DNA of 64,000 nt from Crotophaga sulcirostris (GCA_013397455.1 VYZB01000040.1:1417544-1481543); one strand, 5' to 3'; positions 11,394-24,979 are shown, counted from the first letter of the stretch. Notes: generated by a model from the sequence alone, not told the origin. Program-made: numbers and translations.

Positions 11394-11790
11394 CAAGTCT
11401 TATGAGGAGTGGCTGAGGGAGCTGGGGTTGTTTAGCTTGGAGAAGAGGAGGCTCAGGAGAGACCTCATCACTGTCTACAGCTGCCTGAAAGGAGGTTGTG
11501 GCAAAGGGAGTGCTGGTCTCTTCTCCCACATGACAGGTGATCGGACAAGAGGAAATGGCCAGAAGTTGCGCCAGGGCAGGTTTAGGCTGGATATTAGGAA
11601 AAAATTCTTCCCTGAAAGGGTGGTCAGGCAGTGGAACAGCTGCCCAGGGAGATGGTTGAATCACCATACCTGGAGGTCCTTAAAAGATGGGTAGATGAGT
11701 TTCTGGGGGACATGATTTAGCAGAGGACAGGTATGGTTGGACTCGATGGTCTCAAAGGTCTTTTCCAACCAAGCAGTTCTATGATTCTAT
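11394..11790 (+). mobile_element. CR1 LINE 3' end with ORF2 C-terminal relic
   Basis: The coding relic begins with [18 protein letters not shown] and continues through the [25 protein letters not shown] and [20 protein letters not shown] segments. It is open over about 100 codons. Just after this, one base is missing relative to the other copies (AACAGCTGCC instead of AACAGGCTGCC, near 11635), which changes the downstream frame. The UTR continues with 'gggtagatgagtttctgggg' and 'tggttggactcgatggtctc' and ends in TTCTATGATTCTAT at 11777-11790. The minus-strand copy at 17.6 kb shares the deletion and the UTR, so both come from one source lineage. Confidence 0.95.
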
Positions 11791-14700
11791 ACATGTGCAA
11801 ACAAAATTGTGCCTGGCCATGCCATCAGTGTTAGGAAGCACTCATGCTCTTGCTAGCTACACTGTTTTAGTAAGCTTATATTGTCATTTGAGCCAAGCTA
11901 ATAATAAATGACATTGGTCACTGTGGTTATGATTGATGGATGTCATAGGTATCTGCAGCGACTGGGTGGGCTCTCATGGGTGGGTGCACGAGCATCGCTC
12001 GCTGCTCTTTGGATTTCATCTTCCAGGGAGGTGAGGTGTGCCTGGAAGCCACTGCAGGTTAGCACCCTCCCCTCTCCAGTGTCTGCAGGGCTGCCCAGCG
12101 CTGGTGCCACCTGCGTTCCATCCCTGTGTTTCCACCCGCTCTGGATGCCGAGGCTCTCCCCGGCAGAGGGCAGTGACAGACAGACAGATGGATGCACAGC
12201 CTACGCCAAGAGCTCTTTTGCGTTTCTCCAGGGTCCTTTGGCCAGGGACCTCGAGCCAGTTAAGCTGCAGCATAAGCCACGTACTTAACTGCTTTACTGG
12301 CTGAGGCCAGGCTGCTCAGAAGCTGGCAGGACCAAAGCTCTGTCTCCTGTTTCCCCAGCTGATGACAGTGCCTGTGGCTCTGGCCCATAAAACCCGAGCT
12401 CGGTGTGGGTCTTCGACAGGGTGGGGGTGGGTAAAAGAGGTCCCTGCAGGATGCTTATTCTTGCACGGTTCTTAGGGAGGATTTCTCTTTGGCATAATTT
12501 ATTTTGAGTGAGTGTTTCGGGGTGGGTTGTGGGGGACCACGGCTGAAATTCCATATTCTGACTGCAGATTTTTGCCTGAATGAGTACGCTGAGAGCAGAC
12601 TGCAGATGGAGACCTTGGGAGGTGATGGCAGGAGAAAACTACAACCCTAAAATGTGTGGAAAGGTAATAATATCTTTTTCTTTGACTACTCACCTCCTCC
12701 TCCCTTTCATTTCCCTGCTGGTCGCAGATCCCCTGACTCAAAGCTCAGACACCAAGGCACACAAACAAAGCCTGTGTGTTTTACTCACTGACCCACAGAC
12801 AGCTGAAATTTGAAGCATGAGAGCTCAAATAAAACATTCAGTGTTCATCTATCAAAAAATCCAGGAGGGTCTTTCTATAAATTCACTGTTTCCTGGCTTG
12901 CCCCAAAGAGTGCAGCGTCCTCACTGTACTGTGCCTGTTCTTGTGAGGTTCCCAAAGGCAACGGGCCTGGTTAGCATTTAGATAAGAGACCTCCAAGAGC
13001 TTTGGGTTGTTGAGAAATAAGTCCTGGAGGCATTCCAGGAGAATTGTGGCATTCTCCTCTCCTGAGTCAGTGTTGAACAAGCGCCTGTTCTAGCAGCAGA
13101 TCTCATTCTTCAGCACTGTCGCGCTGACACCCAAGAGCTTTCCAAAGTTAAAACCCCTCTGGTCAACATCAGCTGCGCTGAGATACCCCGGGTGCCTGCT
13201 CAAGAGGAGACACGCGCACAGGACATGGTTCTGCCACCCATCACAGTGTTCAATGCCGCATGGGAGCTTGGTGTTCAAACATTAAACAAAAATTATGGCA
13301 TTTTTAACACAGCAAGGGTCAGGATAGGTGATGCTAGGGGAAGGAGCCTTTGAAGGAGGGATTTAGATCTCTTTGTGCATCTCTCTTTTGCTTGATAGCA
13401 TCAAGCTGACAGTAGCAGGTCCTGACCTTTTCCTCCAAGGGTTTCTACGTGGCAGTCTCACTCCTCTTGCTGTACCTGTTGCTCTTGCTTATGTATCTCT
13501 TGCTGCCTTCTGAAAGAAGAACCTCTCTCCAGTCTCTTTTCCTCCTTGTGGGCAACTCCAGCGCTGATTTAGACCTGATGATTCAGAACAGAAGACGGCG
13601 AACGTGGGGATGTTCTCCTCAATCAGGAGCATGAGGAACTTCACACAGAGAGTTTCTTTGCTTGAGTAAACTGGATGTCTGGATGGGGACAAGCTCTAAA
13701 AGCAAAACGAAGAGTTTCATTTGCCAGGATTTTGCTCTCTGAATGTTTCCAGTGGCACTCTGAATCACCAGAAGCTGCAGACAAATTCAAAACTGGTTGC
13801 ACAGAAGAGTACGGAGCAAGGGAAGGTTTTCATGTGAGATCACAGAGGCTATATAGTGTGAATCTTTTTATGCTTCTTGTTGTCCTGTGCCATCACAGGG
13901 GTCTACAGCTGCAAAAGATCTACTTGATGGCTCTGAGCAGGGTGACATAAAGGCAGAAGACACCCTGCATGAGGTAGGCATGGAACTAAACCACTTTCTC
14001 AGAAATAAATAAAGCAGAGAGGGTGGTTCTTGCACTTTCTGCTGGGCCGGGAAGAGCCTGGCCTCTGTGATCTGTTCTGAACTGCTCCATGATTCCAAAT
14101 GGGGCATGGACTTACATGGCTGGGAACAGAAATTGCACTCATGAGCGTGTTCACCTGCAGAGGCTTCCCACCAGTGGGGTCTTAACCAGTAACTGCCAAT
14201 GCTTGTGCAGGGGTACCTTTAGAGTCCATTTCCACAGGCTATTTTGTTTTTTTTTTTCCACCTCGGGAACAAATAAGAAGCCCTATAATAGATTTTTCCC
14301 TTATTTCACCCCCAGACTGATGTGGGTGGAGAGGCCATAGCGACGTGGACACTGTGGAGGCTTTTTGGAGTTCCTAGAAATTCGGAGTGGGTGTCTTGAG
14401 CCGGGGCTGTTTTATTTTAAAAGTGAGCGTGAGCTGTTGGACCTGGTGATGTGGGATGCTGACACCACCTGGCAGAAGGGTTGCACTCGGGTGGGGATGA
14501 CTGTATGTGTTTAATTTTGAGCTGGAGGAAGAGAACTATGGTGAGTCCTGGGTCAGTGACAATGAAGTCTGGACTCCAGATGTGCAAAGCCTGGCAGCAC
14601 GAGACAGGAAGGCTGTTTAGAGGAGAACATTTTGGAAGTCTGGGGGAGTGCACAGTGGGATACTAGATCTCAAATTAAATCTTCAGCCAAAAAGGGAGGA

Positions 14701-17573
14701 ATGTAGCAGCAGTCTTATCAGGCTAGGCTACTGCAAGAATTGCTTCAGCTGCAGGCCAGGAGTGTTGCCAAGAAATTGGCTCTTGCAGCAGCCTTATCTG
14801 ATGGGTTAAGGGAACTGCTTCCAGATTTCACAAAGCCGTTCATCTGAACATGGGGCGACGGGGCAGCGGTGATTGCTGGGTGAAGTTCTGAGGGTGCCCA
14901 GTGCCGAGAGGTGCTTTTGACTGAGGGTTGCCTGTGTCTGGAAGCAATATTGCAGAGACAGCAGGGACATGTCGCTGCCAAAAAACCACTGAGTTTCAGT
15001 TGGTTTTGGAAGCTTAACTACCCTGATTGACTTACCCCCATGGATGGCAAACAGGAAGGAACTTCCACAGCAAACGGTGTTCCTTCGATGCTAAATCTCA
15101 TGCTTAAATATCAGTTAGTCACACCATCAGCTCCTCAGATACGTGTGCAAGATGGATGTGGGTCTCTGGAGCAGCAGGCAACATCTCCTGCTGGAAGGTT
15201 GCCTCCATGCATGGCCTTGTCCGCTCCCGTTGCACTTGGTGGATGTTCAGTGCCTTCTGTGCCCTGAGTTTTCATGACCGTTGTGCTTCACGCTGATGGG
15301 GGATCCATTCCCAGAGCAAAACCCAAGCATCTGACAGCACCGTGCCTGTCTTTGTGTGTGGTGTGAGAAATCAGCAGTGCCAAAATGTCTTGCGTGTCTT
15401 TCAAGGAATGTGGCTGTGGCACTCTGCACTTGTGCTGCTCTTCAGCTTGATGTGCATTGCACGGAAAGAATCATGCTCATTTTTAAATTGGGTATTTAAA
15501 CATTTTCTTGTAGGAAAAGCCTTAAAACAGAAGGAAAAATCAGTGCCAGAGAGAGAGGCTGTGCCCTCTAACAAGCAGGTAAAGACTTTGCTAGTGGGAA
15601 CCGTAGTACCTACCAATGTCAGGCATCTCCAGAGGTGAGCAGCAGCTGTTTGAATTGGAGACGTGAATTTTGAAATAAGCACTGGAAGTCCCTGCTTTTA
15701 GGTGCCCAATATCTTTGGTAGATGCAGACCACTGAGGGACATATGGCCTTGAAAACTGAAGAGGCAAAGAGTAGCTTATTTTCAGGGCAGGTTTTGAAGG
15801 TTGCACGGTGAGGAAGAAGACAGACAAAATACTTTTAAAGCACTGTGTCCTTTGTGCTTTCAGTAGGGTAAAAAGGCAGATGGGAAAATAAAACCCTATA
15901 TGTATTACTGAGATTAAATATGTGACTTTGAGGGGGCTGGTTTATTCCCCAAAGGAAGTTCAGAGCCAACTTCTTGGCTTGCAAGTTGACCTCCATAAGG
16001 GATGTGTTCATCTCTGGATGTTTTCAATCAAGCTACTGGTGGAGACCTCTCAAAGTCAAGAAGTCACCCTCTCCATGGCACTAATTCTGGACATGACCAC
16101 CCATTTCAGCAGAGAGGCCCAGCAGCTGATTGGCCATGGGGGCCATATACTCCTCCCTGCTCTTGAGGGGTTTCCCACAGGCCAGTGCTGGTAGACATCG
16201 GGTTTGATGTGTTATGGGGATGTTTGTGTTAGGAGCTCTATTCACTCTGGTGGCAAACTGAGAGTTTCAACTTAGGTTCTAACTCAGGTCCTCAGCTTTG
16301 AAGTGGCATCTATCCCATGTTCCCCCTGAAGTCAAAAGAAAGAGGGATGAGTTGCCCTAGACCTAGAGTTTGAATTGTCTTCTCAGGCTGTAAAGAAAAG
16401 ACCAAACAGTGAGATACGTTATTAAAAGAACAACTGGACAGGATGAATTCAGGCCCCAGTCCTCAGCACTCTGGATTGAGATCGGAAATGCTTTGACTCT
16501 TGGAAAGACCCATATCCACCAGCTCATATCTATTTATCTTCCAAAGTTCTTCCTTAATATTACTGAACCCTGCAGAACTTGGTGTGGCTCAGAATCCCAT
16601 TTCACAAGGTGTTACACCAACACAACCTACTGCCATCCTGCTCCCGAACAATGATCGAAGCAACCCATTGAACCATGTAAAAGCTTGGATTTGCTGTTAT
16701 AAATTGCTGACATCAATGATGAGTGAAGCTCCAACTCTAGGATGTCTGATGCAGTCAGGGATCCTGTGTTGGACCCACCTCTTATGTACCCTCTCTTCTC
16801 CCACACCCAAGTCCCAGACCCCAGCTGACTGCAGAGGATCTTGTAAACAGGAGTAGTTCTTAACACAACTTCCTAATGAGAAGCACGGGATGCTGCACGA
16901 CCAGAGGGCTCTGCCCTTGCACTGCAGGACCATGATGCACCATCTCAGCTCTGCTCTGGGAGCCCCTCCTTCCATTTGAAGCCATTGGAACCTGCCAGGG
17001 AGCTCCCAGGAGGACTTTGAGTGCGGGTTTTCAAGAGTGGGTGGTGTGGGGACCTTCCTGTCAGCAGGTGTGGGGCAAACAGCCAGATGACAACTCAGAG
17101 CATAGCAGGGAATGGGGCAAGCCCTTACAAGGGAATGTACAGTATGCAGGGCACACACAGGCAGCATCCATCAGCAAGTACAGTAGCAGCCTGGAATAGT
17201 TTGGCTGGGTAGCCCTGCATGAGGGAATGGTCCTGAAATAGGTTGATAGTCTTGATGTTATTTTTGTTGCGCTGGAAACCGTAGCCCTGGCATCCCGTGT
17301 GGCTGCCAGCTCGCAGGTGGCTCTGTTGGGGTGGGTGCCCCTCTGCATCCATCCCAGTGCAGCAGGTGAGGAAGTCACCTTTCAGCAAGCAGAGGATGGG
17401 ATTTGAGAGAGAAATGGTGAAAGATTTGTAAAAATGAGCTTGTAATGCTCTGGAAAAGAACAATATGAGTGTGGCACAGGAATCCAGTAGCCTATGATGC
17501 TGAGGACCAGAGATTGAAGAGTGGGGCCTTTGGAGAGATCCCTCCTCCATTCTTGCACTGTTTCATTGTGTGG
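11791..17573. other. Unique non-coding sequence, 5.8 kb
   Basis: No gene, structured RNA or mobile element is recognised. Open frames up to 156 codons (minus strand near 16.7-17.2 kb) overlap frames on the other strand and show no domain. Segments near 12.0-12.3 kb are somewhat GC-richer but lack a CpG-island density. T runs are short. Confidence 0.5.
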
Positions 17574-18070
17574 ATCATAGAATCATAGAATCGTCAGGTT
17601 GGAAAAGACCTTTGAGATCATTGAGCCCAACCGTACCTGTCCTCTGCTGAGTCGTGTCCCCCAGAAACTCATCCACCCGTCTTTTAAACACCTCCAGGGA
17701 TGGTGACTCAGCCACCTCCCTGGGCAGCTGTTCCACTGCCTGACCACCCTTTCAGGGAAGAATTTTTTCCTAATATCCAGCCTAAACCTGCCCTGGAGCA
17801 ACTTATGGTCATTTCCTCTTGTCTGATCACCTGTCACGTGGGAGAAGAGACCAGCACTCCCTTTGCCACAACCTCCTTTCAGGCAGTTGTAGACAGTGAT
17901 GAGGTCTCCCCTGAGCCTCCTCTTCTCCAAGCTAAACAACCCCAGCTCCCTCAGCCACTCCTCGTAAGTCTTGTTCTCCAGCCCCTTCACCAGTCTCACT
18001 GTCCTTCTCTGGACACTCTCCAGCACCTCAATGTCCTTCTTGTAGTGAGGGACCCAGAACTGCACACAGT
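17574..18070 (-). mobile_element. CR1 LINE 3' fragment, longest in the window
   Basis: On the minus strand this encodes a CR1 ORF2 C-terminus from [16 protein letters not shown], near 18070, through [31 protein letters not shown] and [19 protein letters not shown], in one open frame that then runs through the UTR. It shares with the 11.4-kb copy the single-base loss (AACAGCTGCC, near 17728-17737) that shifts the canonical LPREV-type continuation to SCPGRW. The 3' terminal repeats (ATTCTATG type, reversed) are at 17574-17592. The preserved frame over about 115 codons suggests recent insertion. It lacks the reverse-transcriptase core and all of ORF1, so it cannot move by itself. Confidence 0.96.
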
Positions 18071-21000
18071 GCAGTTGGATGGTGGTCAGAGCTCTGTTGA
18101 TGCAACAACCTTTGTCGCAATGATCCATGCAACATAACAGATGCTTCTTTAAGAGCTAGGATCTTGAAATAAATCTCAAATTTTAAAATATCTCCCAATT
18201 GGTCATCTCCACTTGCAGGTAAGACTGTTCCACTGGGAACAGAATGGTGATCAACCAAACTCCTGGTTCAGTCAAAGACTGTCCCCAAAGAAACCCCAGG
18301 CTGTAGCCTTAAATCACTTAGGGCTATAGAGTTTGAGGTCTGTAACAACTTTCTGACTTCAGTGATTAACTTTTAGCCAAGATCTGTGCTTTTAGTACCT
18401 CAGCATGAGGCAAACTTTAGCAGGAAAATAGCTGAATGCTCAAAAGCAGAATTATGCAGGAAAAAAGGTGTTAAGCCTAAAATTTCATATAGGAAAGTTG
18501 GGAGGGAAGCTGTGCCAAGCTTCACATATGAAGCAAACTCTGACTTATTGGGTCCTCAGAATAAGTGGCCACTTTTACGAGGCGATGATGATTTCCAGAT
18601 TGCATGTTCCTGCCCACTTGGAGTAGGGGTGAAATGGACTGACTTGCTGTCACTGGGTTTCAAGGCGGATCCCTTTTTCTTACTGTGTCCGAAAGATAAG
18701 CAAAGCAAGGAAATTAAGTTGAGATTTAGGGACTTGTGAGTCTTCATGTAGTTCCCAAGAGTTATGTTTGGAGACACAGCAGAGACAGCTACTGAGGTCC
18801 CTGCACAGTGGAGGTAAATTGGTGCTTAACCATAAAAAGGAGAAATTGCTTCAGAAATAGAAGCAGAGTTATCTGCAGTGTGTGTCCCTCCTTTGCTCCT
18901 TTATTATGGGGTGCATAAAGCATGAAGGAATCACCTCCTTTCCTTCTTCTTGAGGATGTTACTTAGACAGACTTGGGCCTTTTATCCTCCATGGGAGAGT
19001 GTGAATGGGGGGATGTTCTTCGGGTACACAGGAGATATTCCCGTGCAAGAATATTTTAACATCTCATGATTTTTGACTCCCTGGTAAGTAAAGGAAAGCT
19101 GTTCCTGTGTTATAACATGGAAGTGAAAAATGAGCGTTTCAGATGAATATGGAAAGAGGAAGGGGCTGCAGGGAATTCATAAGTTTCACAAATTCCCATC
19201 TGTGAATTCCCCATCTACTTCTCTTGGAGTGAAACGTCATGGCTTATTTATTCTTGTCAGTATTGTGAGCTGCTGTGAACACTTTTGAATTAAGTAATGC
19301 CTTCTTAAAATGCCATCAATATGAGCACAAGAAATAAAATTTGTCATGGGTTTGTCCCACTCCTCAAAGAGCTGAGAAGCCAAAATTTGGCTCCAACCTT
19401 TGCAATCAGCATCCTGGGTTCTCTTGCAACTTCTCACCCTCCTTAGGAAGGACCAAACTCCTCCCATGGCTGTTTCAGTGAACTTTTTGCCTGGAAACCC
19501 TGAAGCTGTGACTTCATTTAGAGCCTGAAGGGGCCAGCTCTGGATTGTGTCAAGCAGGATGTCCTGGGACTTGAGGTCTTGAGGAGAAGTGATGGATAGA
19601 AAAAAAAAAAGAAAAAAGAAATAAAACGTCATTTTTGTTTCATTTCCCAAAGGCCTCCTTAACACTGTTTCATTTTGAAACAAAAAATGTGCGAGAGCCG
19701 TGTGCTGGAATGGGAAGATGGTCTCAATTCACAAGTGTGGGGTTAGCTCCTGGGCTCATGCTATTCTCCTTCAGGGCACGCAGCAAGGGGGCAAACGTCT
19801 TTGGGCAATGCAGAATGGAGAGGACATCCAAATGTCCCCTGCCTTCGTCTCCCTTGGAAGGAGTAGGAGCACGTTCCTGAAGTCTGCAAACCAAGTGCAT
19901 CAGAGGGGAAAATCTTCTTGGAGTAAATATTAAGCCTGTTATACGTGGGCTATTGCACTGTTGATTATGGCACAGCTGCAAGAGTGAGTTCTCCCTGTTT
20001 TTAAAGTGAATGAAATTCAGTTATTCTCCTCTAGATGCACTTGTAGATGTGGTGGAGCTTTTTGTTGTTCTCTGGGAATCAGGAGAGTTAAATGAAATGG
20101 CTCCTCTCCTGACAGTCCCCCATCCAACATCTCATAAACATGACTGCTCGCATTTTCGGAGTCTCCAATGGTCAGTAAGATACTAAAAATACTTGAAGAC
20201 AGTGGGCCAGAAGAAGAGCTTGGGGGGTCTTATGTAAGATGATTCTGTGCCTGTGAGAATAACCATTGATTTTTATTGAAAAAATATATGCAATGCGTGC
20301 TAGGCTTGGTAACAGCATTCCCAGGGTTGAACCTAAATGTACAGAGGAATGGAGAGATGTACATGAATTATAAGTTCAGTAATTAGACCTTTCGCCTACC
20401 CATCTGCCCTGAATTGGCTTTATGGATGTATTTTTTAAAAACAGTAAGATTAAAACATCCCTAGCGGACTTTGTCTGTTAAATATGAGCTATATAAGGAA
20501 CATATGAGATGGGGTGTGGTAAGAAAGGTTTATTGGCTCTCGTTTGGGATGACTGCGATAGTACAGCTCGAGTGAAATAGATGTGAAAGATAATGTAGCC
20601 TAGAAGTGTTCACAGAATGAGTCTGGTTGCAGTACCTGTGTCATCTGAACTGTACTCAGGTTATCTCAGGGATGTCGGGGAACACGTATCATATATGTTT
20701 GTGCATCACACGTGTTTAAGCACAAACCCACTTCTTTTCAAAAGTGTGATCTTATCATGGGGGGCTGGCTTCTGGCAAATCTCCAGCTGCTAAATCAGAG
20801 CGTTCTTATGGCATGAGGAGGAGAAAAAATTATATAATTAACATCGGGGTTTTTTTGTTTCCCTTTAGTAGATGTTAATACTTAGTCTTATGTTGATATT
20901 GAGGGCTGGTAGGAAGTGTTCAGAGCTCCTTGGGAAAGCTGGGCTCTCCCCTTTCAGCTGCCATAAATCCCCAATTTGTCTGCGTGAACAAGACAGTGAA

Positions 21001-22039
21001 CTGCAGCTGTCTCTGCCCATCTCCTCGCCCACCCTTGGCTTTGCAGTGAAAAGGTCCCCTGAGGAGTCCTGCAGCAGGCACAGCATGGGAGGAGGCTCCA
21101 ACTGTGCAGGATGGACCTCATAAACCTGTTTAAAGCCCTGAGATGCCAGCATACTCCTCCTGCTGAGGGAGAAAAATCAGACCCTGGGGTGGGATCAGTG
21201 AAGTTTCAGGGGGTTGCACCCATTCAGGTAGCACTACCTGTGCTGGGGGTGAGATGGGACCGCAGCCTGCGAGGCTGTGTGGGCTTCCAACGCCATGGAC
21301 TTGCCTGGTGCTGCTTGGTGTTGGGGTTGTGCTGTGGTTTTCCTTCCACTCTCAATGCAGAGGGACTGAGCCCTCGGTTTGCTCCACCTTAGGGCTTTCT
21401 TTCACTTTCACCTTTGGCCATGGAGGGCTGGGGGTGTGACACGGTGACAATCACTGCCAACAGGACATGTTGTCTTAGTAGCTCTTGATGTCACGAAAGG
21501 TGACTTTTACTGGTTTTCTCCATCTGGTCTTCTGGATGGATCAGGCCATTTCCTTACATTTTTCCATAGGATGAGCAGTCTAGTTCCACTCCTTCCACAT
21601 CAAGGTAATGAATTCCATTTTTACCTGAATTTTGGAGAAGACCTGGGCTAGATCTGCAGAGCAGGTGCCATGGTTCCTTATCACCAGTAGCGTGCTGGTG
21701 GGCATTAGCACAAAAGAGGTAAAAAAAATGGCCAAACTCATGAAAAAGGTTATGATGGTCTTCTTTTCCTCTTAGCTGTATTTACAAAACTGGACATTTT
21801 GATGGCACAATGGAGCAACTTAGGTCAAACCTAGAATTTGTAGCTATATTTCCATTTACCCACATATCAAGCATAGTGGTATCTACATATTTATAAGAAT
21901 GTTGGATGTGGGACTAGAAAGGATCACCTGGATGCACGCTATGACTCTTTGTATTTCAGGTAGCAGTGACACACAGCCACTCCATGTCCATCCCACATCT
22001 TCATTAACTTAGTCAGATCCATCTAATTGAACAACACTT
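18071..22039. other. Unique non-coding sequence, 4 kb
   Basis: No recognised gene or mobile element. An A-rich run lies at 19601-19625 and an AT-rich stretch at 20260-20470. Frames up to 148 codons are not supported by any domain. Confidence 0.5.
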
Positions 22040-22276
22040 TTTGTCTTGTACTCCTTAATGGAAGACTGTTCCAGGCGAGGGCTTCCCAGAGGGTCTTCTC
22101 TCTCTAATTTTTTGCCTAATTTATTTCTGGCCTCTTCCTACCCATTTGTTCCTGTGCCAACATTGTCTTTTAGCTTCAATAGCTCAACTGCCTCCCTGGT
22201 GCTTGCCCCGATGTATTTATAGAGTGCAACCATGCCTCCCCTCAGCTTTCATTCTGTGGCCTAAATGAGCTTTTTA
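22040..22276 (-). mobile_element. Probable ancient L3/CR1-like relic, minus strand
   Basis: Read in reverse complement, the order of segments is 'aaagctgaggggaggcatgg', 'actctataaatacatc', 'aatgttggcacaggaacaaa', 'gggtaggaagaggccagaaa' and 'tctggaacag'-like ('cctggaacagtcttcc'). This parallels the old CR1/L3 order: a DLI.LYKY-coding stretch, a NG..N.L.RF stretch, then a WN.LP stretch. Individual identity is moderate and no frame is open. Such relics predate the bird radiation and may be shared with reptiles. The call rests on recalled family structure, not an alignment. Confidence 0.58.
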
Positions 22277-24720
22277 GGAGATGACTACCTAGGGAGCAGG
22301 GATGTGTAGACACATCTCAGCTGGCCTGACAGTGGCTGATGCCTGTGGCAGCCCCGGGGTGCTGGGGCAGAGCGGGCTGTGCAGTCTCAACGAAGACCTG
22401 CAGGGCAACCTGGCAGCCAGTGTCCCTGCTGGCTGTTGTAGGTGGCAGCACACAAATGTGATGATGCCCAAGAGATCACATCCACATGATGTTTTGTGGT
22501 GCAGTCATGCTGCCTTTGTGCTTCATCCGAAAGGATGCAGAGAAATTGCTGACAACTGAGGAAGCAGCTGTGCTGATGGTGCAGGAGCCACGCACAACCC
22601 TTTGGTGAGAGACCCCAAAGTCAATTGTTTTACTTTTTCTGTAAGAAGTGGTGCAAGCATGAGATTAAACTGTGAAATTTCCATTCAGCAGAGACTCTTC
22701 CTACCATAAGTCACTCAGCTGGAGAAATGGTGCACTCTCTACTCTCTGCTCTGTCTCTCTGGACAGCTTTTAAAAAGATATAAAGAAGCCTGGCCCCCTC
22801 TCTCCAACTATCATGGAACATGCAGATGGAAAAAAAGGCATAAATTGTGGGAGCAAGAGGTTATTGCCCATCTTTGACTTCTTTTGTTGTCTACACACAG
22901 GTCTCCAGACAAGGTGTGAAGGGATGGAGAGGATGGCTTTGCCAGGGATTTTAGGTTGTCTGTGGTAGCTATTCCACCTCTCTTTGCTTTCTCATAATCT
23001 CTTTGGCTTGTAACCCTCCCTGAGGACCACAAGGACCCAGCACACAGCTCGCAGCACCACAGGAGACCTTGCTCTTGGGGCTTTCAGGAGCTTCTCCAGC
23101 AGTGCTGGCAAACACTTCCTCTGCTGTTTATTGTTCCTCTCCACCTCTGACCCAGCTGCTCACGTTGCAGAATTTGCAAGGGTTGATGGTATTCCATGGG
23201 AAGGAAGTATAGCTGCATTTTACTTTATATTTATGCGGTTTTCATACCCCACCTATGCTTAGCGCTTCTGCAAGATCTGTCATCACTCAGCAGAAAGGAA
23301 GGAAACAATGACTCTTTGCCTGAAAGAGATTTTTCTTTTGCAGATGAAATATTTGATGAAAAGAAAAGTCTTTTCGGGTCTGTCAAAATGGAACTGAAAA
23401 TGTTGCAGCTGAGAGTGGCAGCGGTGATTTGCTTTTCCCATCCTGGTTTGTTTCTGCCACCTGGTTGCCTGTGCTGATGTCTCCTCCTTGGCTGTAGCTG
23501 TTCTTGTGGTGCACTTGTGGAGATGGTTTGGCTGTGCTCCTGACCCTAGAAACCCTAAGAAAAAACTACAGATCCCATAAAACGCTGCCATGTGTGTTTT
23601 AGGTCTGATGGTTTGCTTGTGGTCAAAAAATTGCCACGATAAAGATGACATTTTCTGGGGAAAGGTCAAAACAATATTAATGGACACGTGGCCGTATATG
23701 GACAAAATAATCCACCCCAGATATGTGCATGTCATGTTGTAAGAAGAAAGAGTATTAGATGCAACCATTTGCATGTGATGAGCTGCTTTTAGCCTTGTCT
23801 CTACTCTGCTATACACACAGCCCTCTATTTGTGCAAATACAACACATTAACTGTGCATGCTTTATTTCAGGAGATATTGGAGAGTTAAGGTGGGGTGCTC
23901 ACACACAACTCTAAGAAATATCACAGTGAGGACCAGCTATAGAAAGAGCTCACACCCAGTGCAGGGTTTTGACTAAGTACCTGGAGAAGATGTTTTCCCT
24001 TTGTCATCTGTCTCTTTTGTTTCTTCCTTTGATAGCCAGTCCTGATATCACCACCCATTTTTTTGGCCAAGTGAGAAGTTTCCAGTTCTGTCTTTCATGC
24101 CCTGACCACCTTAGTAAACTCTACCACTGACAAATTCTGTGAGATTCCTGTTTTCCTCCCCTTTGGCAAGCAGGACAAACTCCAGAAATATTTTAGCCCA
24201 TGGAGGGAGGGCAGGGACCAGTGGAGCCAAACCCTGGTGGCATGGAAACCCATGTGGGGTAGGAGAGCTGAGGTCTCCGCTGCAGCATGCTGGCATCACC
24301 CTGGAGTCAAGCTGCAGCACTTTAATCTCTTGGCAACAGTGGGAGCCAGCTGAGGGACCCAAACTGAAAGAAAATTATCCCATTTTTGAGATGGAGCTCA
24401 GCAGGGTCAGACGTTTCTCACAGGGATGGGGGACAAGATGGTTTGGCCCACTCCAGCAGCCAGCAAGGGTCTGGGGACACACACTGGTGTGGCAGATCCT
24501 GGGGATGTGAGCTGCAAACAGCCCCAGTGCCCACTGCGCTGTGCCCGTTGTAGTCCTGTCACCCATGGGGTCGTGTGGTGTCACTGTCAGGGCAAAGGCG
24601 ATCACTTGGGCTGAGGGAGGGCTCAGCACCACAGGAGGGTTTCCAGGCAGAAAGCAGTTGTCAAGCTGCTGTTGCTTATTTTCTCCTGACCTGTGTGACA
24701 AAGAGCAAATTGCCCAGGCC

Positions 24721-24740
24721 AAAAAAAAAAAAAATAAAAA
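24721..24740. repeat. A-rich low-complexity tract
   Basis: A run of 14 A followed by TAAAAA. No adjacent retroposon body is recognised. Confidence 0.85.
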
Positions 24741-24979
24741 TCCCAAGTCAAAAGGAAAGGAGGCTGAGGTTGTAGTCTTCTTGCTTGCAAGAAGACGGTA
24801 AAATGGCATTCGAGGAAGCACTTGGTCCTTCCCATTGTGGGGATGCCTGAGCTCACTCAGATTTTCAGCATCTGCAAGTATGGGCCAGAGGGAGTTGACC
24901 ATCACATTTTTGTCAGCTCCCTCCTCAAAGGCAAAACTTGACATCCTGCTTCTCTTTTTCTCTCATTTGTGTGTCATCT

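Noticed and set aside
24375..24944. 189-codon minus-strand open frame
   Set aside because: It is the longest frame but about the length expected by chance in 64 kb. It crosses an A-rich tract, overlaps plus-strand frames and resembles no protein family.
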